DNA of 64,000 nucleotides from Peptococcaceae bacterium 1109 (GCA_001028815.1 LDJB01000001.1:763634-827633), one strand, 5' to 3'. Counted from the stretch's first letter, positions 16,637 to 25,126 are shown. Numbers and translations: made by a program. The notes: generated by a model not told the origin, from the sequence alone.

Positions 16637-18106
16637 TTACTCCCCTTGGGCAATCCAGTCTAGCGCCCGGTCAATTCGGGCTAGGGTGCGTTGCTGCCCC
16701 ACAATCTCAAGGACCTCGTAGATCCCCGGGCTCACGTTGGTGCCGGTTACTGCTACGCGCAGCGGCTGGATCACCTTGCCCAGCTTCAGGTCAAACTCTT
16801 CCATCGCCCCATTAAAGACTGGTTCTAGCTCCTCGTGGCTGAAACTGGAAACACTTGCCAACGCTGCCCGGAGATACTCCAGGACTCCCTTAGCATCCCC
16901 TTTGCCCAAGACCTTTCGAACAGCCTCTTCATTATATGGAAAGTCATCGGTGAAGAAGTACCGGGACATCTCAACCACTTCGCTGATGAGCTTTACTCTG
17001 CTCTGCAGCTCTTTGAGGACAGTCTTGATGAGCTGCTGTTCTTCTTCACTGGGTTCTGCCGGTACCAGGCCAGCCTTTTGCAGGTGTGGGAACGCGTGGT
17101 CATAGAACTCATCGAGGGTGAGTTCCCGGATGTACACTCCATTCATCCACTGTAGTTTTTGGAAATCAAATACCGCGGGGTTCTTCGATACCCGCTCCAA
17201 TGAGAACTTCTCAATCAGTTCGTCCCGGGAGAACAGTGTCTGGCTGTCATCATAGCCCCAGCCCAGGAGAGCAAGGTAGTTTACCATGGCATCGGCAAGA
17301 TAACCCTCATCATGAAACTGCATGACGGATGTGGCCCCGTGGCGCTTGCTTAGGCGCGTCTTGTCAGACCCGAGGATCATCGGGATATGGGCAAACTCTG
17401 GAATTGGGAACCCCAGGGCTTTGTAGAGCTGAATCTGCTTCGGGGTATTGGGGATATGGTCTTCGCCCCGGACAACATGGGTGATTTCCATGAGGGCATC
17501 GTCGATAACAACGGCGTAGTTGTACGTGGGCACACCGTCCGACTTGACGATCACAAAATCATCGATCTGGCTGTTCTGGAAAACCACCGAGCCCCTGATT
17601 AGGTCAGGGATTTCTGTTTGGCCTTCTTTTTCCGAGACAAACCGCACAACAGGTTTGCGCCCTTCTGCCCGGTAAGCACCTTTCTGTTCTTCCGTCAGGT
17701 GCCGGCAGCGCCCGTCGTAATGGATGTCCAGCTTCTGTTCACGCTGCGCTTGGCGCTGTGCCTCAAGCTCTTCTGGTGTGCAGAAACACTCATAGGCGCG
17801 CCCTGCTTCCATAAGCTGCTGCACGTACTTGTGGTAGAGTTCTAGGCGCTCGGTTTGGAAGTAGGGCCCGTACTCGCCGCCAACTTCTGGCCCTTCATCC
17901 CAATCAAGCCCGAGGAAACGCATGCCATCTAGAATGCCTCGGACTGATTCTTCTGTGGAACGGGCCAGGTCAGTATCTTCAATCCGTAGGACAAACGTTC
18001 CGCCGTGATGGCGGGCAAAGAGCCAATTATACAGCGCGGTCCGTGCTCCCCCAACATGGAGGAAACCAGTGGGGCTGGGAGCGAACCGCACTCTCACCTT
18101 ACTCAT
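16637..18106 (-). CDS. gltX: Glutamyl-tRNA synthetase
   Basis: A 489-residue class I synthetase that charges tRNA-Glu. The HIGH-type motif appears as PSPTGFLHVGGARTAL and the KMSKS-type motif as KTRLSKRHGA. A second gltX copy or a glutaminyl-tRNA synthetase is not visible, so it may also charge tRNA-Gln for later amidation, as in most Bacillota; this is inference. It lies 12 bases downstream of the ParA-like gene and upstream of osmC. The cognate tRNA-Glu and tRNA-Gln genes follow closely on the same strand under their own promoter. Confidence 0.96.
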   Translation of the reverse strand: MSKVRVRFAPSPTGFLHVGGARTALYNWLFARHHGGTFVLRIEDTDLARSTEESVRGILDGMRFLGLDWDEGPEVGGEYGPYFQTERLELYHKYVQQLMEAGRAYECFCTPEELEAQRQAQREQKLDIHYDGRCRHLTEEQKGAYRAEGRKPVVRFVSEKEGQTEIPDLIRGSVVFQNSQIDDFVIVKSDGVPTYNYAVVIDDALMEITHVVRGEDHIPNTPKQIQLYKALGFPIPEFAHIPMILGSDKTRLSKRHGATSVMQFHDEGYLADAMVNYLALLGWGYDDSQTLFSRDELIEKFSLERVSKNPAVFDFQKLQWMNGVYIRELTLDEFYDHAFPHLQKAGLVPAEPSEEEQQLIKTVLKELQSRVKLISEVVEMSRYFFTDDFPYNEEAVRKVLGKGDAKGVLEYLRAALASVSSFSHEELEPVFNGAMEEFDLKLGKVIQPLRVAVTGTNVSPGIYEVLEIVGQQRTLARIDRALDWIAQGE

Positions 18107-18118
18107 AAACTTTCCACC

Positions 18119-18892
18119 TCAGTCTTTCTCCTGGAATGTCTTGACCAGGTCACGGGCCAGTTCTCGGTAAGCTAAAGCCCCTGGAACCTGGAACTTGGTT
18201 TCAAAGATTGGTACTCTTGCTGCTGCTGCTTCTGCAAAGCGAATGCTGCGGGTTACCACATGGGGGTAAAGACGCAGCTTGGGAAACTCCTCCCGCAGGG
18301 TTTGAAGGATCTCCCGCGCGTGGCGGGTGCGGCTGTCGAACATGGTAGGCAGCAGCCCTGCCACCTCTAGACTGCTGTTTAACTGCCCCTTCACTCTGCC
18401 GATCAGTCTCAAGAGAGCAATGGTCCCTCGAACGCTGAGGTACTCACAGGAAACGGGGATAATCACCCGGTCCGCTGCAGCCATGGCATTCATAGTGAGT
18501 AGGCCTAAGGATGGCTGGGAGTCGATTAAAACGAAATCGTAGTCATCCCGCACTTCATTAATGATCTTGGTGATGCGCCGTTCTCGGGCAGGCGCATTGA
18601 TCAGCTGAAACTCAGCGATGGAAAGGTCGATGTTTGCCGGGAGGATGTGCACCCCAAACTCGTTGTGGAGTATAACATCCCGCGCGGGGACGTTCCTCAG
18701 CAAACAGTGGTAGACAGTGCGCTCCAAATCCTCCGGTTCGTAGCCCGCGCAGAAAGTAAGCCCCCCTTGGGGGTCGAGATCCACCAAGAGCACCCGCTGG
18801 CCTAGGTCGGCTAAGGCTACGCCCAGATTGTACGTGGATGTGGTCTTCCCAACTCCACCCTTTTGGTTGGCCAGCACATACACTACCGCCAC
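18119..18892 (-). CDS. ParA/Soj-like ATPase
   Basis: A 257-residue P-loop ATPase of the ParA family. The deviant Walker A motif is QKGGVGKTTSTYNL with both signature lysines, Walker A' is VLLVDLDPQGG, and Walker B is FVLIDSQPSLG. No parB gene follows, unlike the soj-spo0J locus, so this may be an orphan ParA that positions something other than the chromosome. GTG at 18892 lies eight bases after GGAGGG. It heads a unit with gltX and osmC. Confidence 0.85.
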   Translation of the reverse strand: MAVVYVLANQKGGVGKTTSTYNLGVALADLGQRVLLVDLDPQGGLTFCAGYEPEDLERTVYHCLLRNVPARDVILHNEFGVHILPANIDLSIAEFQLINAPARERRITKIINEVRDDYDFVLIDSQPSLGLLTMNAMAAADRVIIPVSCEYLSVRGTIALLRLIGRVKGQLNSSLEVAGLLPTMFDSRTRHAREILQTLREEFPKLRLYPHVVTRSIRFAEAAAARVPIFETKFQVPGALAYRELARDLVKTFQEKD

Positions 18893-18966
18893 TTTTGATC
18901 CCTCCTGCACGTCCCTGTTAGTAGTTCAACAGTGCCCCTCGAAACCCTGCCGGCCTTCGGCCTCGA

Positions 18967-18995
18967 TTGACAAAAGAACAGAACTTACATAAGCT
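18967..18995 (+). promoter_or_regulatory. SigA-type promoter for the hydroxyacid dehydrogenase gene
   Basis: A perfect TTGACA at 18967-18972, 17-base spacer, TAAGCT at 18990-18995, about 45 bases before the start codon. Confidence 0.6.
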
Positions 18996-19039
18996 AAAAT
19001 TAGCAGTAAGCATCCTACTTGCAGGAGGTTAATGACACC

Positions 19040-20029
19040 ATGCACAGCATTTTCGTGACACGGGCTCTACCAGGCGACTTCCTCTCGAAGTTTGGAAGCG
19101 CATACAGCGTCAAGGTATACCCCTATGACCGGAACATAACCAAAGATGAGCTCCTTACATATGTGAAAGACTGCAGCGGGCTTATCTCCATGCTCTCGGA
19201 CCCCATCGATGAGGATGTGCTCGCAGCGGGGAAGAACCTTAAGGTTGTAGCCAATTACGCGGTAGGCTTCAATAATATCGATGTCGCAGCAGCCACTGCC
19301 CGGGGCATTGCAGTGGTGAACACTCCCGATGTACTCACGGAGGCCAGTGCCGATCTGGCATGGGCCCTTCTCCTCGCGACAAGCCGGCGGATCCTGGAAG
19401 GTGATGCCATGACCCGAGATGGCAAGTTTCGGGGCTGGGCACCAGAGCTTCTCCTGGGCATGCCCGTCTATGGCCAAACACTAGGTATCATAGGGGCCGG
19501 CCGCATCGGCCGGGCAGTGGCACGCCGGGCAAAGGGCTTCGGCATGCGAATCCTATACCACAACCGCTCCCGCCTAGCCGCGGAAGTGGAAGAGGAACTG
19601 GGCATGACCTATGTGGGCCTAGAGGAGCTTCTCACTGAATCGGATTTCATCACCCTCCACTGCCCCCTCACTCCTGAGACAAAGCACCTCATCGGCGCAG
19701 CGGAGCTCGCCAAGATGAAGCCAACCGCGGTGCTGATCAACACCGCGCGGGGCCCAGTGGTGGACGAGGCAGCCCTGCTCAAGGCCTTAAGGAACAAGGA
19801 GATCTTTGGAGCGGGCCTGGATGTCTACGAGCGCGAACCCCTCTTGACTCCTGGCCTTGCGGACTTGCCCAATGTGGTACTTACCCCCCATATAGCCAGC
19901 GCAGATGTGCGCACCCGCCTTGCAATGGTGGATATGGTGGTGGAAGACGTTATTGCAGTGCTTGAGGGCCATCGGCCCAGTAATCTAGTGAATCCGGAAG
20001 TCTGGGAAAGGAGAAAAGGCGATGAATAA
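19040..20029 (+). CDS. D-2-hydroxyacid dehydrogenase (glyoxylate/hydroxypyruvate reductase-like)
   Basis: A protein of about 329 residues in the D-isomer-specific 2-hydroxyacid dehydrogenase family. The NAD-binding domain contains LGIIGAGRIGRAVARRAKGF. The catalytic residues are in INTARGPVVDE (Arg), LDVYEREP (Glu) and LTPHIASAD (His). The layout resembles D-glycerate or glyoxylate reductases. The exact substrate is not determined. The ATG at 19040 follows GGAGG by eleven bases; the longer frame would begin before that site. A 58-residue PspC gene overlaps its stop codon. Confidence 0.85.
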   Translation: MHSIFVTRALPGDFLSKFGSAYSVKVYPYDRNITKDELLTYVKDCSGLISMLSDPIDEDVLAAGKNLKVVANYAVGFNNIDVAAATARGIAVVNTPDVLTEASADLAWALLLATSRRILEGDAMTRDGKFRGWAPELLLGMPVYGQTLGIIGAGRIGRAVARRAKGFGMRILYHNRSRLAAEVEEELGMTYVGLEELLTESDFITLHCPLTPETKHLIGAAELAKMKPTAVLINTARGPVVDEAALLKALRNKEIFGAGLDVYEREPLLTPGLADLPNVVLTPHIASADVRTRLAMVDMVVEDVIAVLEGHRPSNLVNPEVWERRKGDE

Positions 20030-20198
20030 GCGGCTGCGCCGCTCCCGCGAGCGTAAGATCGCGGGGGTGTGTGGGGGTATCGCGGAATACTTTGGGTTGG
20101 ACCCAACCATAATCCGCCTCGTTTGGCTGTTTGCGGTATTGTTTTACGGTTCAGGTGTTTTGGCGTATATCGTTTGTTGGATCGTCATTCCAGATTAG
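20022..20198 (+). CDS. Minimal PspC-domain membrane protein (58 residues)
   Basis: A short gene beginning MNKRLRRSRERKIAGVCGG and ending IVCWIVIPD. It is a complete single PspC domain: a basic N-terminus, the IAGVCGGIAEYFGLDPTIIR core, then one membrane segment. It overlaps the end of the hydroxyacid dehydrogenase gene by eight bases; GGAAAGGAGAAAAGGCG precedes its ATG, so it is well placed for translation. It is related to the N-terminal domain of the larger PspC protein at 12301-12717. Confidence 0.85.
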   Translation: MNKRLRRSRERKIAGVCGGIAEYFGLDPTIIRLVWLFAVLFYGSGVLAYIVCWIVIPD

Positions 20199-20214
20199 GG
20201 AAATGTATTACCAC

Positions 20215-20254
20215 CGAAGGCTCCGGACATCTTAAGTGATGAAAGGAGCCTTCG
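20215..20254 (+). promoter_or_regulatory. Hairpin that masks the ribosome site of the next gene
   Basis: A perfect 10-bp inverted repeat, CGAAGGCTCC at 20215-20224 and GGAGCCTTCG at 20245-20254, with a 20-base loop. The right arm contains most of the AAAGGAG ribosome site for the ATG at 20258. There is no T tract, so it is unlikely to be a simple terminator. Confidence 0.55.
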
Positions 20255-20257
20255 CCT

Positions 20258-22267
20258 ATGGATGTGGTGATCACAAGAGGCAACCGCCTTGCTGACTCAG
20301 ATTCGCCCTACCTTCTCCAGCACGCTCACAATCCTGTGGATTGGTATCCCTGGGGGGAAGAGGCCTTTCATCGGGCCAAGGAGCTTGATCTCCCCATCTT
20401 CCTGAGTATCGGATACAGCACCTGCCATTGGTGCCATGTCATGGCAGAAGAGTCCTTTGAGGATGAGGAAGTGGCCAGTCTCCTCAATAAGCGCTTCGTC
20501 CCCGTGAAAGTGGACCGAGAGGAACGCCCCGACATAGATATGATTTATATTGACGCCTGCCAGACTGCCACAGGCAGTGCGGGCTGGCCCCTCACAGCTA
20601 TCTGCACCCCCGATGGGCGGCCTTTCTTCTTGGGGACCTACTTCCCCCCTCGTTCCAAACGGGGGCGCACTGGCCTGATTGAGATCCTGGCCACCGTCTC
20701 CGAACACTGGAAGCGGAGCCGTGCCCAGGCAGAACAGGCTGCGGAGGAAATCATGGCCACCCTTCGGCGATTATCCCGCCGCCGGAGAATTCAAGCTGAA
20801 AACGGGGGGGACCCCATGCTCCATGCGGTAGATACCTTTAAGGCACTGTTTGATAAGGAATACGGTGGCTTTGGCAGCGCTCCCAAGTTCCCCATGCCCA
20901 CCAACATTCTGTTCCTCCTCAGGCAGTGGCACGGTACTCAAGATGAGACGGTCCGGGAGATGGTAGAAACCACTCTCACAGGTATGTACCGGGGCGGCAT
21001 CTTCGACCACATTGGTGGTGGCTTCCACCGCTATTCCACCGACGAGCGCTGGCTCGTCCCCCACTTCGAAAAGATGCTTTACGATAACGCCCTTCTAGTT
21101 CTCGCCTACCTAGAAGCTTTCCAAGCTTTTGGCAAGCCTCTGTACCGTAGTGTTGCCCAAAGGGTATTCCGGTATGTTCTTCGGGATATGCAGCATCCTG
21201 ATGGAGGGTTTTACGCCGCGGAAGATGCTGATTCAGAAGGCATGGAAGGGAAGTTTTATGTGTGGCGCCGGGGGGAGATCCTCCATGCTCTCCCAAGCCC
21301 AGTAGGGGAAGAGTTTTGCAGGCTGTATGACATTACCGAGGAAGGTAACTTCGATGGACAAAACATCCCTAACCTCCTCTCCGCTTCAGACAGCGAAGTA
21401 GAGGATGTCGCCAATATGCAGCCATGGCTCGATCACCTCCAGCGCCTTCGGACATACCGGGAACGGCCCCACTGCGACGACAAAATCCTCACAGGTTGGA
21501 ATGGCCTCATGATTGCCGCTTTGGCCCGAGGATACCGAGTCCTCGGCGACGCCCAGCTGCTTCAGGCTGCCCGGGCGGCGGTGGAGTTTATATTAAACCA
21601 GCTCGTAGATGGCGAGGGGCGGCTCTATGCAAGCTTCCGCAAGCGCCGGGGCGTCCCTGCCTTCCTCGACGATTACGCCTTTTTCGGCTTTGGCCTCCTG
21701 GAGCTTTACGAAGCCACCCAAAAGGAGCAGTACCTATCCCTCGCTGCTCAATTTACACAAGGCCTCTTGGAGCTGTTTTCTGATCCCCATGAACCCGGGC
21801 TGTTCTTCACCAGCGGCGATCCCCGGGATCTACCCCTGCGGCCGAAGAGCGTGGATGAAGGGGCATTGCCCTCTGGAACCGCCATAGCCATGTGGAACCT
21901 AGCCAAGCTGGCCCGCCTTGAAGCTGGAGAGCCATGGGACGCTGCACTGGCAAGACTCGTGGAACATGCCTGGGAAATGGTGCAGGAGTACCCCTGGTAC
22001 TACCCTTCCCTCCTCATTGCCCTGCGGACAGTCCGGGGGCAGCACGTGGACATCACGATTACCGGAGACTTGGAAAGCCCGCCTTTCGCTCAGCTCTGGG
22101 CGGCGGTGAACAGTCTCTACCTCCCTGATGCGGCAATCCGGTTCCAGCACCACGGAACCCCGGGAGAGTGCACCGCCCAAGTTTGTCTTGCAGAACGCTG
22201 CTTGCCTCCGGTTTCAGACCCAATACAGCTCATAGACATCCTAGACAAGAAAAAAGCCAGCGTTTAG
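20258..22267 (+). CDS. YyaL-type thioredoxin-domain protein (DUF255)
   Basis: A 669-residue protein of the YyaL/SSP411 family. The N-terminal 160 residues form the DUF255 thioredoxin-like domain with [12 protein letters not shown] and a CHWCH motif (C56, C59). The rest is an alpha/alpha barrel similar to glycoside hydrolases and N-acylglucosamine epimerases, with [12 protein letters not shown] near the end. The family is widespread but its activity is not known. Its start is masked by a hairpin (20215-20254), and a terminator overlaps its last codons, so it is a stand-alone unit. Confidence 0.88.
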   Translation: MDVVITRGNRLADSDSPYLLQHAHNPVDWYPWGEEAFHRAKELDLPIFLSIGYSTCHWCHVMAEESFEDEEVASLLNKRFVPVKVDREERPDIDMIYIDACQTATGSAGWPLTAICTPDGRPFFLGTYFPPRSKRGRTGLIEILATVSEHWKRSRAQAEQAAEEIMATLRRLSRRRRIQAENGGDPMLHAVDTFKALFDKEYGGFGSAPKFPMPTNILFLLRQWHGTQDETVREMVETTLTGMYRGGIFDHIGGGFHRYSTDERWLVPHFEKMLYDNALLVLAYLEAFQAFGKPLYRSVAQRVFRYVLRDMQHPDGGFYAAEDADSEGMEGKFYVWRRGEILHALPSPVGEEFCRLYDITEEGNFDGQNIPNLLSASDSEVEDVANMQPWLDHLQRLRTYRERPHCDDKILTGWNGLMIAALARGYRVLGDAQLLQAARAAVEFILNQLVDGEGRLYASFRKRRGVPAFLDDYAFFGFGLLELYEATQKEQYLSLAAQFTQGLLELFSDPHEPGLFFTSGDPRDLPLRPKSVDEGALPSGTAIAMWNLAKLARLEAGEPWDAALARLVEHAWEMVQEYPWYYPSLLIALRTVRGQHVDITITGDLESPPFAQLWAAVNSLYLPDAAIRFQHHGTPGECTAQVCLAERCLPPVSDPIQLIDILDKKKASV

Positions 22268-22277
22268 CTGGCTTTTT
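22251..22277. terminator. Bidirectional terminator overlapping the yyaL-type stop codon
   Basis: AAAAAGCCAGC, loop GTTTA, GCTGGCTTTTT. It serves the upstream protein gene on the plus strand and tRNA-Asn on the minus strand. Confidence 0.88.
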
Positions 22278-22284
22278 CCACGAT

Positions 22285-22359
<75 letters not shown>

Positions 22360-22370
22360 ACACTACAATC

Positions 22371-22399
22371 AATTTAGCACAGGAAAAAGGCAAAGTCAA
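22371..22399 (-). promoter_or_regulatory. SigA-type promoter of tRNA-Asn
   Basis: On the minus strand: TTGACT at 22399-22394, 17-base spacer, TAAATT at 22376-22371. Confidence 0.75.
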
Positions 22400-22418
22400 G
22401 CACCAAATGAACAGTGTC

Positions 22419-22446
22419 ACCAATCCTCCATCCCTTTCATATCCTG
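22419..22446 (+). promoter_or_regulatory. Possible SigK-type promoter for the LysM gene
   Basis: AC at 22419, a 17-base spacer and CATATCCTG at 22438. The SigK consensus is AC, 16-17 bases, CATANNNTA, so all but the last base agree. It lies about 50 bases before the start of a LysM gene of spore-coat type. The motif is short and could occur by chance. Confidence 0.35.
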
Positions 22447-22494
22447 TTATGAGCCGCTAGAGTGCGGTATTTGCACGAAAAGGAGGATTGCACC

Positions 22495-23277
22495 TTGGAG
22501 AAACCTGAGACGAACGTAGAACAGCAGCCTCAGCAAGAATTGGAGCCCTGCGGGAACTGCACAACTCAGTACACGGTCCGGGAAGGCGATAGCTTCTATA
22601 CCATCGCACGCCAGTTCGCAGTAAGCTTTGACCAACTAGCACAGGCCAATGCCCAGCTCTCTGATCCCACCAACCTAGCTCCCGGGCAGACCATTAATAT
22701 ACCGGTGGCTGAGCCGGAGAGCAAAATGCAAGCCCAAACTCAACAAACTGTCACGTGCCCCCCTGGGACATTCCGTTATACGGTTCAGCCTGGCGATTCC
22801 ATGTTCCTTATAGCACGGCGGTTCGGCGTATCCCTCGATGCCCTTATCGCCGCAAATCCCCAGATTCAAAACCCGAATTTGATCTTCCCAGGGCAAATCG
22901 TTTGTGTACCCACCAGCCCGGCACCACCGCCCCCTGTCTGTCCACCAGGAACATTCCGTTACACGGTTCAGCCTGGCGATTCCATGTTCCTTATAGCACA
23001 GCGGTTCGGCGTATCCCTCAATGCCCTCATCGCAGCCAATCCGCAGATTCAGAACCCGAACTTGATCTTCCCGGGACAGGTCATTTGCGTACCATCCGCT
23101 CAGTCTACCATCTGCCCCCCAGGAACCTTCCGGTATACGGTTCAGCCTGGGGACAGCATGTTCCTCATCGCACAGCGCTTTGGAGTGTCACTCAATGCTC
23201 TGATTGCCGCTAACCCACAGATTACTAATCCTTCCCGGATCTTTCCTGGCCAAATCGTCTGCGTGCCGACCCGGTAA
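22495..23277 (+). CDS. Protein with four LysM domains, probable spore coat or cortex binding
   Basis: A 260-residue protein without a visible signal peptide, made of one divergent LysM domain (TQYTVREGDSFYTIARQF) and three almost identical ones (each CPPGTFRYTVQPGDSMFLIA followed by an AANPQI segment and FPGQ). LysM domains bind peptidoglycan sugars. The lack of a signal and the CPPGTF repeats recall SafA-like and other spore coat assembly proteins, which reach the cortex from the mother cell. The TTG at 22495 follows AAAAGGAGG by eight bases. A possible SigK promoter and a terminator flank it. Confidence 0.82.
   Translation: MEKPETNVEQQPQQELEPCGNCTTQYTVREGDSFYTIARQFAVSFDQLAQANAQLSDPTNLAPGQTINIPVAEPESKMQAQTQQTVTCPPGTFRYTVQPGDSMFLIARRFGVSLDALIAANPQIQNPNLIFPGQIVCVPTSPAPPPPVCPPGTFRYTVQPGDSMFLIAQRFGVSLNALIAANPQIQNPNLIFPGQVICVPSAQSTICPPGTFRYTVQPGDSMFLIAQRFGVSLNALIAANPQITNPSRIFPGQIVCVPTR
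22771..23275 (+). repeat. Three tandem LysM-coding repeats
   Basis: Units start at 22771, 22954 and 23128 (spacing 183 and 174 bases). The first two are nearly identical over their first 90 or so bases, including synonymous positions, so they arose by recent duplication or are kept alike by gene conversion. Confidence 0.85.
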
Positions 23278-23290
23278 TGGACCCACGTGT

Positions 23291-23338
23291 GAAGCCTGCA
23301 CTTCCTGGTAATACTAACCCTAGGAGGTGCAGGCTTTT
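23291..23338 (+). terminator. Terminator-like hairpin overlapping the next ribosome site
   Basis: AAGCCTGCACTTCCT (23292-23306) pairs with AGGAGGTGCAGGCTT (23322-23336), one G-T wobble in 15 pairs, then T residues and the ATG at 23339. It ends the LysM transcript, yet its right arm carries the AGGAGG site for the next gene. Confidence 0.75.
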
Positions 23339-23584
23339 ATGTTAAGGGCAGAAATATCCATCTTCCCATCCGCAGAAGACGATCAACTCACCCATCCAAC
23401 ACGCCGGTTTATGACAGAAATGGGCCTGGATTTCGATGTCCGCCGGGACCCGGCGTCCCTCAACACCGCCCTCTACGGCAGTTCAAGGCAGGTCTTTCAA
23501 TCTCTGCAAGAACTGCTAGAATCCGCATCTAACCAGGACAAAGACATGGTCATGGTGGTCACGTTTTACACCACCGCAAACTGA
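23339..23584 (+). CDS. Thiamine-binding-like small protein (MTH1187/YkoF family)
   Basis: An 81-residue protein beginning MLRAEISIFPSAEDDQLTHP and containing YGSSRQVFQSLQELLESA and a final MVMVVTFYT strand. The alternating strand-helix pattern and length match the MTH1187/YkoF domain, some members of which bind thiamine or its precursors. I saw no TPP riboswitch or thiamine transporter next to it, so ligand binding is inference. ATG at 23339 is preferred because the GTG at 23327 lies on the ribosome site. The start is buried in the foot of the hairpin at 23291-23338. Confidence 0.7.
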   Translation: MLRAEISIFPSAEDDQLTHPTRRFMTEMGLDFDVRRDPASLNTALYGSSRQVFQSLQELLESASNQDKDMVMVVTFYTTAN

Positions 23585-23631
23585 GATCGGTCGTGGAGCA
23601 AAAAAATCTTATGAATTACATTGTTAAAGTA

Positions 23632-23690
23632 TTGACGAACACCTCCGGACATGGTAATCTAAATGTGGGCAAGTTAGTGAAAGTGCCCAC
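23632..23690 (+). promoter_or_regulatory. SigA-type promoter with adjacent inverted repeat
   Basis: TTGACG at 23632-23637, 17-base spacer, TAATCT at 23655-23660. Directly after it is a 7-bp inverted repeat, GTGGGCA (23665-23671) and TGCCCAC (23684-23690), spanning the expected transcription start. It could be an operator or a stabilising 5' hairpin. Confidence 0.72.
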
Positions 23691-23720
23691 GTTATTAATG
23701 TCAAGAACGGAGGTAGTCAG

Positions 23721-24413
23721 ATGAAAAGAATGAGTCTTGTATTGGCCCTAGTTCTCGTCCTGTCCTTAAGTGTTGGAGCTTTCGCAGGCAACTGGATCGA
23801 TGGTACCTATGAAGGGTATTCCGACGCTGGTGCTAGAAGCTTCCAATACGCAAAAGTGTACATTGAGAACGGCGAAATCGTTGCTGTAACACTGAGAGAA
23901 TTCACCGATCGTTATCTGGAAAAGGATCCTAACAACTACAACTGGGAACAGTTTGGGGAAGCCCTCCGGACCATGGGCGCCCGCTTCGTGGAAGCTCAAG
24001 GAACGGATGTTGATATCGTGACTGGCGCAACCGGCAGCTCTACCGGCTGGATCCAGGCTGTAGAGCGGGCACTTATTAAGGCCAGCGCCGACAAGCCAGC
24101 CAACAAGTACTTCGATGGCACCTTTATGGGACGCTCCCACTACGATGGCAACCGTGGATATTACAAAGTCGTGTGGGTAACCATTGAAAACGACAAGATC
24201 GTAGACTATAAGGTACAGCGTGTCCTCCCCGACGGCAGCATCCAAGACCCAGCCGCTTACAACTGGCCGCTGGAAGCAGCCCGGGACGCTTACAAGCAGG
24301 CTGCCATGGAACAGACTCCTGGCTTTGTGGATACCATCAGCGGTGCCACCGGCCTCACCTATATGTCCAACATCGCCGTTCGGGATGCCCTGGACAACGC
24401 ATCCACCAGATAA
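23721..24413 (+). CDS. Secreted protein with two FMN-binding domains
   Basis: A 230-residue exported protein. Residues 1-22 are a Sec signal peptide ending GAFA, with no lipobox cysteine. Two FMN_bind domains follow (about 25-122 and 130-229), each starting with a DGTYEGYS or DGTFMGRS strand. The first carries TGATGS at 101-106, matching the flavinylation motif in which ApbE links FMN to the final Ser/Thr. The second has SGATGLT at 207-213, where the acceptor position is Leu and Thr is one further on, so its modification is doubtful. It is monocistronic with a strong promoter and terminator. An ApbE is encoded at 42666-43700. Likely an extracytoplasmic electron carrier; the partner is unknown. 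Confidence 0.82.
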   Translation: MKRMSLVLALVLVLSLSVGAFAGNWIDGTYEGYSDAGARSFQYAKVYIENGEIVAVTLREFTDRYLEKDPNNYNWEQFGEALRTMGARFVEAQGTDVDIVTGATGSSTGWIQAVERALIKASADKPANKYFDGTFMGRSHYDGNRGYYKVVWVTIENDKIVDYKVQRVLPDGSIQDPAAYNWPLEAARDAYKQAAMEQTPGFVDTISGATGLTYMSNIAVRDALDNASTR

Positions 24414-24424
24414 GGCTCATACTT

Positions 24425-24453
24425 AAAAAGCACCCAGCTAGGGTGCTTTTTTT
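24425..24453. terminator. Bidirectional terminator
   Basis: AAAAAGCACCC, loop AGCTA, GGGTGCTTTTT plus further T, between the convergent FMN protein and DUF554 genes. Confidence 0.9.
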
Positions 24454-25126
24454 ATACCCCAAACCAGGCGATGGCCGCCGCGGCCAATATGGCAGGTAGC
24501 AAGTTGCCCACCTTGATCTGGGCCACGCCCAGCATGTTGAGGCCAATGCCGAGAATCAAAAGGCCGCCGGTAGAGGTAAGCTCTGCCAGAACTACATCGC
24601 TTAACAGGGGCGCCACCAAACCCGCACACAGGGCAATAGCGCCTTGGTAGATGAAGAGAGGGATCGCTGAAAAGGCCACTCCAATGCCTAAAGAGGCAGT
24701 GAAGAACACAGCGGTGGTCCCGTCTAGAACCGCCTTAGTAAACAACACTTGATGATCACCGGTCAGGCCGCTGTTTAGTGACCCCACCACCGCCATCGCA
24801 CCCACACAGTAGACTAGAGTGGCGGTGAGGAACCCCTCGGTGAACCTTCCTTTTGCCTTAACCAGGTTTCCCAACCTCTGCCCCATACCCTCCAGGCGTT
24901 TTTCCAAGCCAATCCAGGCTCCTAGCCCTCCCCCCACCACCAATCCTGCCACAGGAATGATGATGTTTGCAGTAGCGAGGCCCATGGAAATGCCGATCAG
25001 GCATACCGCAAGGCCAAGGCCCTGCATAATCGTGTCTTTGATCCGTGGGGACAGCTTCACCAAGCTCCCCAGAAACGCGCCTCCTAAGACAGCCGCGACG
25101 TTAACTACAACTCCTGTAAGAACCAA
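24452..25126 (-). CDS. DUF554 family membrane protein
   Basis: A protein of 224 residues with about seven membrane segments, glycine-rich helices and the family segments GALLG-like VAAVLGGAFLGSLVK near the N-terminus and LILGIGLNMLGV near the C-terminus. This is the YdfK/YqgA-type DUF554 family, a possible transporter with unknown substrate. The TTG at 25126 follows GGAGG by eight bases; the GTG at 25141 sits on that site. No partner gene is nearby. Confidence 0.8.
   Translation of the reverse strand: MVLTGVVVNVAAVLGGAFLGSLVKLSPRIKDTIMQGLGLAVCLIGISMGLATANIIIPVAGLVVGGGLGAWIGLEKRLEGMGQRLGNLVKAKGRFTEGFLTATLVYCVGAMAVVGSLNSGLTGDHQVLFTKAVLDGTTAVFFTASLGIGVAFSAIPLFIYQGAIALCAGLVAPLLSDVVLAELTSTGGLLILGIGLNMLGVAQIKVGNLLPAILAAAAIAWFGV

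Noticed and set aside
18893-18966. T-box leader before the parA-gltX unit
   Set aside because: No GGGTGG-type T-box sequence and no long leader were found.
22771-23275. CRISPR array
   Set aside because: The repeats are long coding units of LysM domains in one open frame, without spacers.
23278-23338. TPP riboswitch before the thiamine-binding-like gene
   Set aside because: The conserved CTGAGA and ACCTGATCTGG-type segments are absent; the region is a simple hairpin.
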